A stretch of 64,000 bases of DNA from Adiantum capillus-veneris (Eukaryota > Streptophyta > Polypodiopsida > Polypodiales > Pteridaceae): assembly GCA_014529385.2 (NCBI GenBank), contig CM043954.1, positions 92,869,247-92,933,246 of the forward strand, read 5' to 3'. How positions within the stretch are numbered: the stretch's first letter is position 1; every line of letters begins with the position of its first letter. Of the stretch, positions 10,331 through 20,299 are shown in pieces. Under the pieces are notes generated by a model. That model worked only from the letters and a program-made list of their open reading frames with translations, searched no databases and was not told where the DNA came from. A program made the translations under genes and the position numbers.

Positions 10331-12010
10331 ATTCCTACCAGCAGTGGGTCTGAAAATGAAACTCTGATACCAACGCAAGTTGTTACTAGAGCTCAAGCTA
10401 AGAAAACCACTAGAGAACCTGAGAATGGAAAGTTAGCGACTGAAGTGGTTAGTCAAGGACCGCGGAGTCAGAGAAACACATGGAAAGCTAGAAAAGCACG
10501 CATGAAGTTGAGAAAAGAACGTGAAGACGCTATTCTAGCTGAGGAACTAAAGCGAACTAAAGATAGATTAGAAAAACTTGAGAGTCAAAACGGGAAACGA
10601 GAGATGAGCCCGGAAAGAACGAAACAAAAGAGTATCAAAGAAACAACGAGCTTAAGCTCAGGGGGATCAGTGCTAGTCGACAAAGTACACGAACCATTGG
10701 ACGCACTGATGAGAGCTTACGAAGCTAGGTTAAAGAACAACCAAACACAAGAACAGAGGTGGATGACATACCCAAACGCGGAATTGGAAAAGCAGAGACT
10801 TGAAATGTGCCAGAGAATGATCGAGACTGCACAAGCCTTATTAGAACCACCAAGAGAAACAATGAATTGTGGAACGGAAAACCCAATTCAGCAAGAGACT
10901 ATCGTTTCACGGGTAGCTGAAAAGACTCCCAGTGCACAAAAGCCTGAAAATACACACAAGGATGACCGCATAGTGTTGAACACAACCGATCAGGAGATAG
11001 AGAGTTTTCATCCAGTCATACAGAGGTCTTACGGAAGAGATGAGGATTACAATGAATTTTGGAAACAAGTGAGAGAGGCAAACTTTGCAAACGAGCTAAG
11101 TTGCCAAGCTAATCAGACAAATTGGGAAAAGGACATCAGGAATCCTCCCATAGTGGAATTTGAGGCAGGATCTCAAGTGGACTTGGATCTGCAATCTTAC
11201 TGGGGAGATGGGGGCTCTGTTAGAACAATGGAGAGCAAACCTCATTCACTGAATACCTTACCTTCATACTTAGGAGAGTATGAAGCAAAATCCGAGATTA
11301 GAGCACTTCCCTCACGAAGAATCTCATCAGAAAAAGTCATGGACTCGCAAGGATTGATAGAGATCTTGTCAACACCAGTGACATGCACTATCACTCTAGC
11401 TGAGCTTTTGAGGCTAAGACCACATATGTGGACCACTGTAGGAAAATGCTTGGAGAAATTTGGGATAAAAGACCCAACATCGAGACTGCAAGAGGGTATA
11501 CAAGAGCTGAGTAAACCACAAAAGAACGCTAAGCCTGTACCCTTAAACAAGGTCGGAGAGTATTGCGAAGGTGAAGAGGGGAATACAACCTTACCAATTG
11601 AATTCCAAGGAGTGAAGACGATGGCAATACTAGACAGCGGAGCTGGGGTAGCCATTGCTACAAAAGAAATCTGGAAAAAATGGGGGAAACCAGCAATAAG
11701 GAAGACTAGGTTGAAACTCCAATTAGCAGATGGACACATGGAGAAACCTATGGGGTTATTAGAGAAAGTTGTAGTGACTTCTTGCGGCATTGAATACGAA
11801 CATACTTTTGCTAGGTAGACTAGGTTGAAATTCCAATTAGCAGATGGACACATGGAGAAACCTATGGGGTTATTAGAGAAAGTTGTAGTGACTTCTTGCG
11901 GCATTGAATACGAACATACTTTTGCTATTGTCGATTTTGGCAAGGAGAATAACTATGATATCATACTGGGAAGACCATTCATGAGACAGTTGAAAATGGT
12001 CCAGGATTGG
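10331..12010 (+). CDS. E2 gag-pol linker and first aspartic protease
   Basis: The linker (about 10331-11590) opens with VVTRAQAKK, the same signature seen in E4 at its gag-protease junction (VVTRSKAK), then a charged helix (RKARMKLRKEREDAILAEELKR). The protease runs from about 11590: the active-site loop AILDSGAGVAIA is at about 11626-11661 and the ILGRPFMRQ block, the usual end of a gypsy retropepsin, is at about 11960-11990. Its job in live relatives is to cut the polyprotein. It sits before RT as in all Ty3 elements. Confidence 0.85.
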
Positions 12011-13079
12011 GGCTACGATCACATATACCTGAGAAATATGGAAACCACTACACGTGTGAACCTGAAAGACCATAGCTACAAAGATGTGAACCGAACACCG
12101 GTGGAGGAGTTTGATTCAGCTACTTTGGCGGGATCTGAATTTCCAGCTTGGTTAGGTAAACCCAAGGAGTTATGGATGTGTGGAGCTTCGAAATGTGGAA
12201 GTCTGAAACAAGAAGAATGTGTTTTAGAAAGGGCTATCGAAGACGAAACTTATATAGGAGAACCCTTTCCAGAGGACACGCTTGAACCATTAGAATGGAC
12301 ACACATTCTAGCAACCCTAGATGTTTGTGCAATTCCGGATGGTCCCACAACGAAATTTTGCGACAAGGACGGGTACGACGTGGTTCCGTACTTCATGTTG
12401 AGAACTGTACTCGAAAAAGAAACTGAAAAAAACGATACACTGGAAAAGGAAGATGAAGAAGAGGTGTTTCACGACATTCCCGATCATCCAGAGTGGGGAA
12501 ATGAAGCAGAAAACCAGTCAACGGACAATTCAAGCGGAAACGAAAAAACTATAACGGATGTCCGATTTTATGATTTTCTGAACCAAACTAAACAACGCCA
12601 GAAACCCTATAGAGCAAAGAAAAAAACAAAGGGGGTTAGAACCAATCCGATGCCTAGAATAAGAGGAAAAAATCAATTCCTAATGCTAGTAAAGGCGGAA
12701 GATTGTGTTAAGGACAAGGTTTCTGGAAGAATGAGAGGCAATGATCAAAAGAGCTTACGAAAAAATAAAAGAGGCTCAAGAAATCGAGTTCAAAGGAATG
12801 GAACGAAAACTGAAACTGAAAAATCAGAAAAGAACAAGCGCAAAAGAGAACACACGGAGTCCAAGCTAGAACGTAGAAACAAGTATAGAGAGCTCAAGAA
12901 AACTCTGAAAGAAGTTTGGACGACAGAAATTGAGAGTGGAGAGGACGAAAACGCCAAAATCAAGGAAAACATGGATGTTCCCTCTCACTATAGGAAATTC
13001 ACAATAGAGGATAGGAAGGTGGTATTAACCCCACCTATTCGAGAGAGAAAGGAGAACGAATCTTATGACGGACCGGAGG

Positions 13080-14490
13080 ATGCAAAAAAAGTTGATTTAG
13101 CAGCTCCAGGTGAACCACCTAGACCGGTGTACATAGCCACAGATTTGTCTCCAGGCGAGGAAGAGAGACTTTTGAGTCTTCTCAGAGAGTATAGGGATGT
13201 GTTTGCATGGTCTTATAAGGACTTAAAGGGAGTTGACCCATCGATATGCCAACACACAATCCCACTGAAACAAGACGCAAAGCCTAGCAGACAGAGACCA
13301 TACACATATAATGATACGTTTGCTAAGCGAATCAAAGAAGAGATAGATAAGCTAATGGAAGCTGAATTCATATACGAGATTGAACACACCGATTGGGTAT
13401 CTCCAATTGTGGTAGTACCCAAGAAGAATGGAAAACTCTGAGTGTGTGTCAACTTAAAGAAAGTGAATGCTGCAACAATCAGGGACAATTATCCCCTGCC
13501 GATAACTGATCATGTTCTAGAGCGTGTATCAGGGAAAACAGCCTACTCCTTTCTTGATGGTTTTTCAGGATATAACCAGCTAGCCATAGCACTGGAAGAT
13601 CAACATAAAACAGCTTTTGCAACTGAGTGGGGAATCTATGTTTATAGGGTTATGCCTTTTGGTCTAACCAATGCTCCCGCAACCTTCCAGAGGCTGATGA
13701 CACATGCTTTCAAAGAATACTTAAGGTTGTTTCTAGAAATATACATGGATGACTTATGTGTACATTCTCTTCTGAGAGATGAGCATCTAGAACACCTAAG
13801 AAAAGTATTTGAGAAATGTGTGTTTATGGTCCGACAGGGCAGAATTCTGGGACATATTGTCTCACAAAACGGAATATCCACGGATTTAGAGAAGATAAAA
13901 TTTATAGTGGATATGCCTAGACCAACCAATGCAAAACAAGTACAGAGCTTTATGGGACATTGCGGATATTATAGACGATTCATTTACATGTACGCTATAA
14001 TAGGCCAACCACTTTACAGGCTAATAGTGAACTTTGAATGGACAAAGGAGTGTGAGGAATCGTTCAAGAAATTGAAAGAGGCACTCATTACTGCTCCAGT
14101 CTTGAAATCACCAGATTGGGAGAAGATATTCCATGTGCATATAGATGCTTCGGCATATGCAATAGGATGCATTCTGGCTTAGCCAGAAGAAGGAAACATG
14201 GATTTTCCTATCTGTTACGCCAGTCGACAGCTCAACAATGCAGAGAAGAATTACACCACAACAGAGCGAGAGGGATTAGGAATGATATATGCTGTGAAGA
14301 AATTTCGGCATTATCTTCTAGCCAACAAGTTTGTGTTTTTTACGGATCACCAAGCCTTGCTCTACCTAGTGAATAAACCGTGCAATACCGGGAGAATAGT
14401 GAGATGGTTCATTATCCTACTAGAATTCGACTTCACGGTAGTCGTAAAGAAAGTAAAAACACATCTTAGAGTTGATCATCTTTCGTGATT
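13080..14490 (+). CDS. E2 reverse transcriptase and RNase H
   Basis: RT enters at about 13185 (EYRDVFAWSYKDLKG), with the finger motif WVSPIVVVPKKNGKL at about 13395-13440, SFLDGFSGYNQ at about 13550-13582, MPFGLTNAPATFQRL at about 13651-13695 and the catalytic YMDD at about 13742-13753. The connection shows FMGHCGYYRRFI. RNase H follows (HIDASAYAIGC, then YTTTEREGLGMIYAVKKFRHYL and TDHQALLYLVN, to about 14380). Together they copy the RNA into DNA. No additional archaeal-type RNase H was seen between here and integrase, unlike Tat elements that carry one. About three breaks in this part of pol. Confidence 0.88.
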
Positions 14491-14499
14491 GACGAATGG

Positions 14500-16230
14500 A
14501 GAAGACCCTATAGGAGTAGATGACGACATGCCAGACGCGTACTTGTTCAACATAGAAATGATACCGAAGTGGTCTCAAAATGTTGTTAATCTATTAACCT
14601 ATGGAGGAGAGTTCGATAGAAGAGAATATAACCAGAAACATATTGCTATTCAGCAATCCAAGAATCTTCAATTGGTTGCAGGAAGTTTGTATCAATTGGA
14701 AAATGATCATGTTTTATAACTATGCATCAATCCTAAGGAATATAATATATATCTGCGCGAAGCACATGTTCAGAATGTGCATTTCATTGTTGAAGAAGGA
14801 ACACATATAGGAATTTGTTACAATTGGGAGTCTATTGGCCAGGAATGAAAGAAAGCGTACATGAATATGTCACTGTATGTATTGTATGTTCATCAAAACC
14901 GCCAGCAGAGTATTCGACATTATATCAAATAATGATCGCTCCGAAATGGAGTCAGTATATTGTTGAATATCTCACAAATAGAACTTTCCCAGAAGGAACA
15001 TCAAAAGCTCGTCAGAAATCTGTAGAGACAGAAGCTAGAGATTACGCTTTAATAGGAGATCAACTCTATAAGAGAGGTAAAGACAACCAGCTTAGGATTT
15101 GTGCATCAGAGTCTGAGTATCTGATAATCCTGGAGCAAGCTCATGGAGGAGTAGGTGGAGGCCATTTCTCAGGTGATAAGACAGCAAAACTTGTCTTAGC
15201 CGCAGGAATATGGTGGCCAACATTACATATGGACGCTGAGGAATACGTTAAACGATGTGATGACTGTCAGCGGACCAAAGTACCACTTAAAAGAGATGAT
15301 ATGCCGCTTAGAACAATGATGGGGGCAAGAGCTTTTGCAAAATGGGGGATTGATTATGTCGGACCCATTTCACCTCCTGCATATAAGACTCATGCACAAT
15401 ACATCGTTGTGGCTACAGACTATCTAACAAAGTGGGTCGAAGCAAAGGCAACTCAAAAAGCAGATGCCAGGACCACGGCACAATTTCTATATGAATACGT
15501 CTTTGTACGATATGGATTGCCAATAGAAATTGTGAGTGATCGAGGCACACATTTTATAAATGAAGTGATAGAGATCCTTCTAGATGAATTCATGGTAATC
15601 CATAGGAAATCAGCCCCGTATCATCCACAAGCAAACGGACAAGCTGAAGCAACAAACAAAACCATATGCACGGTCCTTACGAAGATTGTATCTGAGTCGA
15701 GAACTGACTGGGACCAGAAGTTGCATTCAACATTATGGGCATATAGGGTAGCATATAAAACATCAATAGGAACGACCCCATATAACATGGTTTTTGGGCT
15801 AAATGCTATCTTACCAATAGAATTCTTGATTTCAACCTTAAGGGTGGCTAAGGATCTAGAGTGGACAGGGCACGAGCTTTCTGATAGAATAGATGACCTG
15901 GAAAAGCTAGATGAGCTTCGCCTAAAAGCAGTAGCTTCTATCTACGCTCAAAAAAGGCGACAAAAAGAATTTTTTGATAAGCATGTGCGGACTAAAGAGT
16001 TTAAGGTTGGGGACTATGTCCTAGTTTACACTCTGAAACAGCATGCTAAGAAGCTTAAAAAGCGAGGGATGGGACCTCTGGTGATTAAAGATCTATCACC
16101 AAGTGGAGCCGTCAAGCTTGCTACATTAGACGGAGAAGAAATGCCCAATTGGATTAGTGGATGCAGAGTGAAAAAGTATCTTTTGCCGCTAACCCAAGAC
16201 ATGCTTCTCAAAATACATCAAGAAAAGCTG
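14500..16230 (+). CDS. E2 integrase with a duplicated N-terminal zinc-binding module
   Basis: The integrase zinc domain (HGGVGGGHFSGDK to RCDDCQRTK) is at about 15142-15290. The catalytic core has D at WGIDYVGPI (about 15346), D at SDRGTHFIN (about 15534) and the E block YHPQANGQAEATNK (about 15619-15660). The C-terminal part (DYVLVYTLKQHAKKLKKRGMG) ends near 16180. Upstream, about 14560-14900, is a second, more diverged copy of the same N-terminal unit: PKWSQNVVNLLTYGGEF matches PKWSQYIVEYLTNRTF at about 14941, and VYWPGMKESVHEY with CIVC matches the zinc domain end. E3 has the same doubled layout. No chromodomain is seen. Confidence 0.85.
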
Positions 16231-17469
16231 CGTGTCCAAAAAAAGAAAATGATTTTGGAGGAAGCGCAAGCCGAGGCGAAAGAAAGAATGGAGAAAAGAA
16301 GACTACTACGTCAGAAACAGCGCAGTGAAGGAGCAATACGAATAAACGCAGTCAGTATAACAGAAATGGATAATGACAAAGAAGAACCCATCATTGAATG
16401 CAAAGTAGGAACCAACCAAATCAAAGCCAGAGCACTATTGGATTTAGGAGCTCAAGCTAACCTACTTTCACTCAGTTTGTATAGACAATTGACAAATGAC
16501 ACTAAACTACAAACTGCCAAGCAAGAGTTAAAGAGTTACTCTGAGAATTCAATCAAAACTGTCGGATGCACAGTTTTACATATACAAATTAACCAGTATG
16601 TGTATCCTCATATGTTTTACGTGGTTGAAGACCAAGCTACACAACATCCATTATTGCTAGGACAACCATGGCAGAAGCAATACAATGCAATGATTGACTG
16701 GAATTCTAAATCAGTGCTTATCAAATACGAAGGTGAAAGTCAATCAGTTAAGTTCACCAAAGGAGCAGAGCCAACTCCAAAGGAAGAATCCAAGCACAAA
16801 GGTAAACAACAACCAGAGAAAAAGAAGAAGCAATGGCAACCAAAAGTTTTTATACAACTGGATTGCTCTTCGACGAGAAACTCTCAACAGTGGATAAGGA
16901 AGACAAGCAATAATATAACAGCTCAACCTTGGGAAAAAACGGAGTCAAAGTTGGTATGGAGACCAAAAAAGGTTGTGCGAGAGAACACAAAGGTGGAAAA
17001 CAGAGTCTTCAATACCAAACAACAGAGTGATTCCAGACAATCAAGGACAGTGAAACAGATCTGGATTCCAAAGAAGTTCATGACGGCACAAAGCTACAGC
17101 AAGCAAATTTGGATCCCAAAGAATTGTAAACAGGAACTCCCTTCAGTACAATCCACGAAAACTCCTAGGTATTTCAAGGCGAGGAAATCAACACAAAGAA
17201 CAAAGCAGGTTTGGGTCGCAAAGAGTTTGTGGCAAGCACAAGCGAAGCGGAAGCAGATTTGGATTGTGCAAAAGAACAACAAGGTAAAGATGAATCCATC
17301 TACTGATTCTACTACCGAAGTGCCAAAACCAACCCAAAACCTGACCACCAATCCTTCAATCAAACAAAGAGCAACTTTATTGAAAAAACTGTTGTATCAT
17401 CGCTCTACAATTGCATTGGGAACTTATGACCAAAACAACTACAATGCTTCGCCCACAGACACTTCATAG
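16231..17469 (+). CDS. E2 post-integrase region: second protease-like domain and W-x-P-K repeats
   Basis: In frame after integrase comes a charged helix (KKKMILEEAQAEAKERMEKRR), then a retropepsin-like domain at about 16390-16740: ARALLDLGAQANLLSLSLY at the position of the active-site loop and HPLLLGQPWQKQYNAMIDW as the end block. The D-x-G-A form is shared by E3 (VLVDIGAQMDAV), so it is a family trait. Its enzymatic state is unknown; a structural or substrate-binding role is possible. The remaining 240 residues are rich in K, Q and W with repeated Q-[IV]-W-[IV]-P-K units (for example KQIWIPKK, SKQIWIPKN). Pol ends at 17467-17469. I know of no named plant family with this layout. Confidence 0.75.
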   Translation, partial: RVQKKKMILEEAQAEAKERMEKRRLLRQKQRSEGAIRINAVSITEMDNDKEEPIIECKVGTNQIKARALLDLGAQANLLSLSLYRQLTNDTKLQTAKQELKSYSENSIKTVGCTVLHIQINQYVYPHMFYVVEDQATQHPLLLGQPWQKQYNAMIDWNSKSVLIKYEGESQSVKFTKGAEPTPKEESKHKGKQQPEKKKKQWQPKVFIQLDCSSTRNSQQWIRKTSNNITAQPWEKTESKLVWRPKKVVRENTKVENRVFNTKQQSDSRQSRTVKQIWIPKKFMTAQSYSKQIWIPKNCKQELPSVQSTKTPRYFKARKSTQRTKQVWVAKSLWQAQAKRKQIWIVQKNNKVKMNPSTDSTTEVPKPTQNLTTNPSIKQRATLLKKLLYHRSTIALGTYDQNNYNASPTDTS

Positions 17470-17490
17470 TCGTCCGGGAGGACTCAGACT

Positions 17491-17504
17491 AGGAGGGGGG
17501 GAGG
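17491..17504 (+). promoter_or_regulatory. E2 internal polypurine tract
   Basis: AGGAGGGGGGGAGG, 22 bp after the pol stop, contains the same 12-mer GGAGGGGGGGAG that abuts the 3' LTR (23158-23169). E3 has AGGAGGGGTGGAAGGGA at the same place with conserved flanks. Confidence 0.7.
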
Positions 17505-19130
17505 TATACAGGTATATAGGAGCTACAGAGCAGCTATGAGCGCAAAAAACAAAAAAACAAAAAAAGAAAAAAACAAAAAAAACAAAAAATTATATTACAA
17601 GGGCAGTGTCTTACACGATTTTGCAATTTTTATGTTTGATTGCGGATATTGATAATATTTATGCCCTTATATACCTTGTTTTGCAACAAGAAGAGATCAA
17701 ATGATGAATTTGGGTCTCTAGACGTGTAAATATTACTAAATAAGAGTGTTTTTGGAGCTAAAAAGTGGAAAAAAGTGGTAATCCAAGTCCAGAAATCAAA
17801 AATAATTGTATATTCATATACACAGGGTTACCAGCTATTTATCGTGTATGTTTGGAATTTTTTGGCTTCAATTTGCTATTTTTCTTTATTTTTTATGATT
17901 TTCTTAATAAAAGTAAAAGAAAAATAAAAAAGCAGGTGAAATGAGATCGGAAAAAAGAAAAGAATAGACGGTGATGGTCCTAATGACAAGGGCAACCCAT
18001 GGTAAAAATTGGGTACAATTCTGAAAAAGTTACGGAAAGCCCGAAATGACAGAATTTTGGCAAAGTGGACAGATTTCTCAAAAACAGGTCAAACGGAGTC
18101 CAAATTGAGAAATTTCAAATCCTAAAGTGCATTTCACGACGAGATAGGAGCACATGTCGAATTTGGTAACAAGTGATCCGGGAAGTCCGAAGTTAAGTAT
18201 TTTTCACTTCACTTTCAAGCTCATTTCCACTATTACCTTCTTGGAGAGAGCAAAGAGCACACAGGAGCATCCGACCTTCTACCGCCTTCTACGAATGCTA
18301 CGAGAGCTCAGAGGACACCAGACATGAGAGGTAGACTCGTTGCCATAAGCTTTTGATGCGTATCGTTAACTTTTGTCGCGAAAACTGACCAAAACCAAGA
18401 AACAAGAGCAGACGGGGAATGGGAAAGAACGCTAGGTAGGGGCACAACCGCCTAACCAAACCTTGCAAGAACTTAGAGGTGGGTTACCCTAGCATAGAAG
18501 ATGGGTTTCTAACACTCAAAGAACGACTTGAAAAACCCTAGGTCAACAGAGCCTGCAAGAGGCAAACAGGAAAAAGTTGTCGAAACGACACAAAACTTCT
18601 CAGGAAGCTTAACAACATCGAGGGCAATGCAACCATGGAGTATCTCCGGGTTTGGATCACCAAAAGTAGGTCGGAACAACCGATTCGTCGACTGCGGACA
18701 CACAAAGCGTCATTTTGGCATAACGGCTAAAATTGACGACCAAATGACATGAAACTTCACAAGTAGCTTCAAATATACATGGATGACTTATGTTTGCAAG
18801 CAAAACCCAAAAGAAAGCTGATTCACTTACCGATGGTGAAAAAGACGCTTTCGGGCAACCAAATGGAGAAAGATGGAGAACAGGGAGCCAAAGTCAAGTT
18901 CAACCAAATAGGTGGCTTCACAACATATCCAATGAGCTGGAAATGCAACTCTCGAGAAGAAAAGTTGAAGAAATTCAACTCCAAGGCAAAAAGACGACTT
19001 CGGAGACTGAAATGCCTATAAGGGGGCTTTTTAGCTAAACTGATGACTTTTTAAGTTGAAAACTAGTTAGCAGGGCTTAGGGCACTAGCACAAAGCATTC
19101 TTTGCACAAAAAGACCAACATTTCAAGAAA

Positions 19131-19154
19131 AGACATCATACGCGTATGATGTCT
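19131..19154. promoter_or_regulatory. E2 dyad 5, perfect 24 bp palindrome
   Basis: AGACATCATACG plus its reverse complement, same core as the leader dyads 12 kb upstream. Confidence 0.9.
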
Positions 19155-19414
19155 CACAGCATGATTTTCACATCCATTTCAACATTTGAGTGCATAGACT
19201 CATTCCACATGTTAATCACATCCTATGAACCAAGTATCATGAGAATTGGAGTTAGAAAACCCAAGGAAAACCAAAAAGACGCAAAGTAGGCCATAAAATT
19301 GATTTTTGGTCCTAATTTTGTCAAAATAACTCCAAACTCATTGAAACTTTGTAGGATTGTTGATTAACACATCTATAAGCTATCTGGAACCAAAAAGCAC
19401 CATTTTGACACAAA

Positions 19415-19438
19415 AGACATCATACGCGTATGATGTCT
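19415..19438. promoter_or_regulatory. E2 dyad 6, perfect 24 bp palindrome
   Basis: Same 24 bp site; centre 284 bp after dyad 5. A half site GACATCATAC follows at 19471-19480. Confidence 0.9.
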
Positions 19439-19698
19439 ATTTGCACTTACAGAGCCAAAACTGCTCATTTGACATCATACATCCATTATATATATCTAAT
19501 ACATGCTACATATGAAGTTTGGAACCATTTGGTCAAGTGGATCACCCCATTAGCCCAATTGAGGGAAAATCCTTCATCCAAAGCCTATTTTAGCCCAAAT
19601 CCAACATACTCAAGTCCAAACCAAGATTTGAGTAGGGACAGTCCTTCACTAGTACATGGGGAGTCCACAGAACCAATCCCATGAAAAATTGATGAAAA

Positions 19699-19722
19699 AG
19701 ACATCATACGCGTATGATGTCT
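19699..19722. promoter_or_regulatory. E2 dyad 7, perfect 24 bp palindrome
   Basis: Same site; centre 284 bp after dyad 6. Confidence 0.9.
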
Positions 19723-19833
19723 CCAGAGCCATTTTTAGCCCAAAATCTATCCAAAATTCATAAATCCACTGAATAAGCCTATCTAAAGCCACATCCAAGC
19801 TTATAGAGAAATTTGGTCCAAAAATACACTAAA

Positions 19834-19850
19834 AGACATCATACGCGTCT
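19834..19850. promoter_or_regulatory. E2 dyad 8, half site
   Basis: The left arm and the ACGCGT centre are present; the right arm is mostly absent. About 130 bp after dyad 7, the same step as between dyads 2 and 3. Confidence 0.75.
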
Positions 19851-20109
19851 CACTATGTGATTTTGGCACCTCAGGGATTCAACCACCAAACAGAAGTGAT
19901 CTACATGCCATTTGAAGGTGAACCACCAAGTTTTATCCAATTTGGATCATAAAATCCAATTCCCTTTCAAAATTTTGCCAAGAGCCTGAACTGGACTAAA
20001 CTGGCCAAAACCTGACCAAATGGGATCCAAAATCAAATCCAAGCACATGATACTCATGTATACACTATCAGCTACAAGCACAACCAATATGAAGTCATTT
20101 TGACACAAA

Positions 20110-20133
20110 AGACATCATACGCGTATGATGTCT
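20110..20133. promoter_or_regulatory. E2 dyad 9, perfect 24 bp palindrome
   Basis: Same site; about 280 bp after dyad 8. It ends 166 bp before the ORF3 ATG at 20300. Confidence 0.9.
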
Positions 20134-20299
20134 CCAGCATGATTTTGAGCCCAGTTTGCATATTTTTTCACCTACCCTGCATCCTTAGGCCCTGAATAGC
20201 TCATGTTTCAATTTTCAAGTCATTTGACTAGTTAAAAGCTTCATTTCGGCTTTCAGTACTAAAAAGACGCTAACTTCTGAAATTGGAGTTACAAGATCC

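Larger units (their letters stand above)
17505..20299 (+). other. E2 spacer between pol and ORF3
   Basis: 2.8 kb without a convincing gene. It holds an A/C-rich run (about 17538-17590) and short blocks conserved in the E3 spacer at matching offsets: GGGAAGTCCGA at 18180-18190, CTCATTTCCACTA from 18220 and AGACATGAG from 18320. From 19131 on there are five palindromic sites. It may hold an internal promoter or splice acceptor for ORF3; a candidate acceptor is AGCACACAG ending near 18263. Confidence 0.6.

Noticed and set aside
11242-11943. Minus-strand frame of 233 codons
   Set aside because: Shadow of the E2 protease region on the other strand; no independent motifs.
6891-20133. Regularly spaced palindromic repeats as a CRISPR array
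   Set aside because: Steps vary between about 125 and 290 bp, two clusters lie 12 kb apart inside a eukaryotic LTR element, and no cas genes are present.
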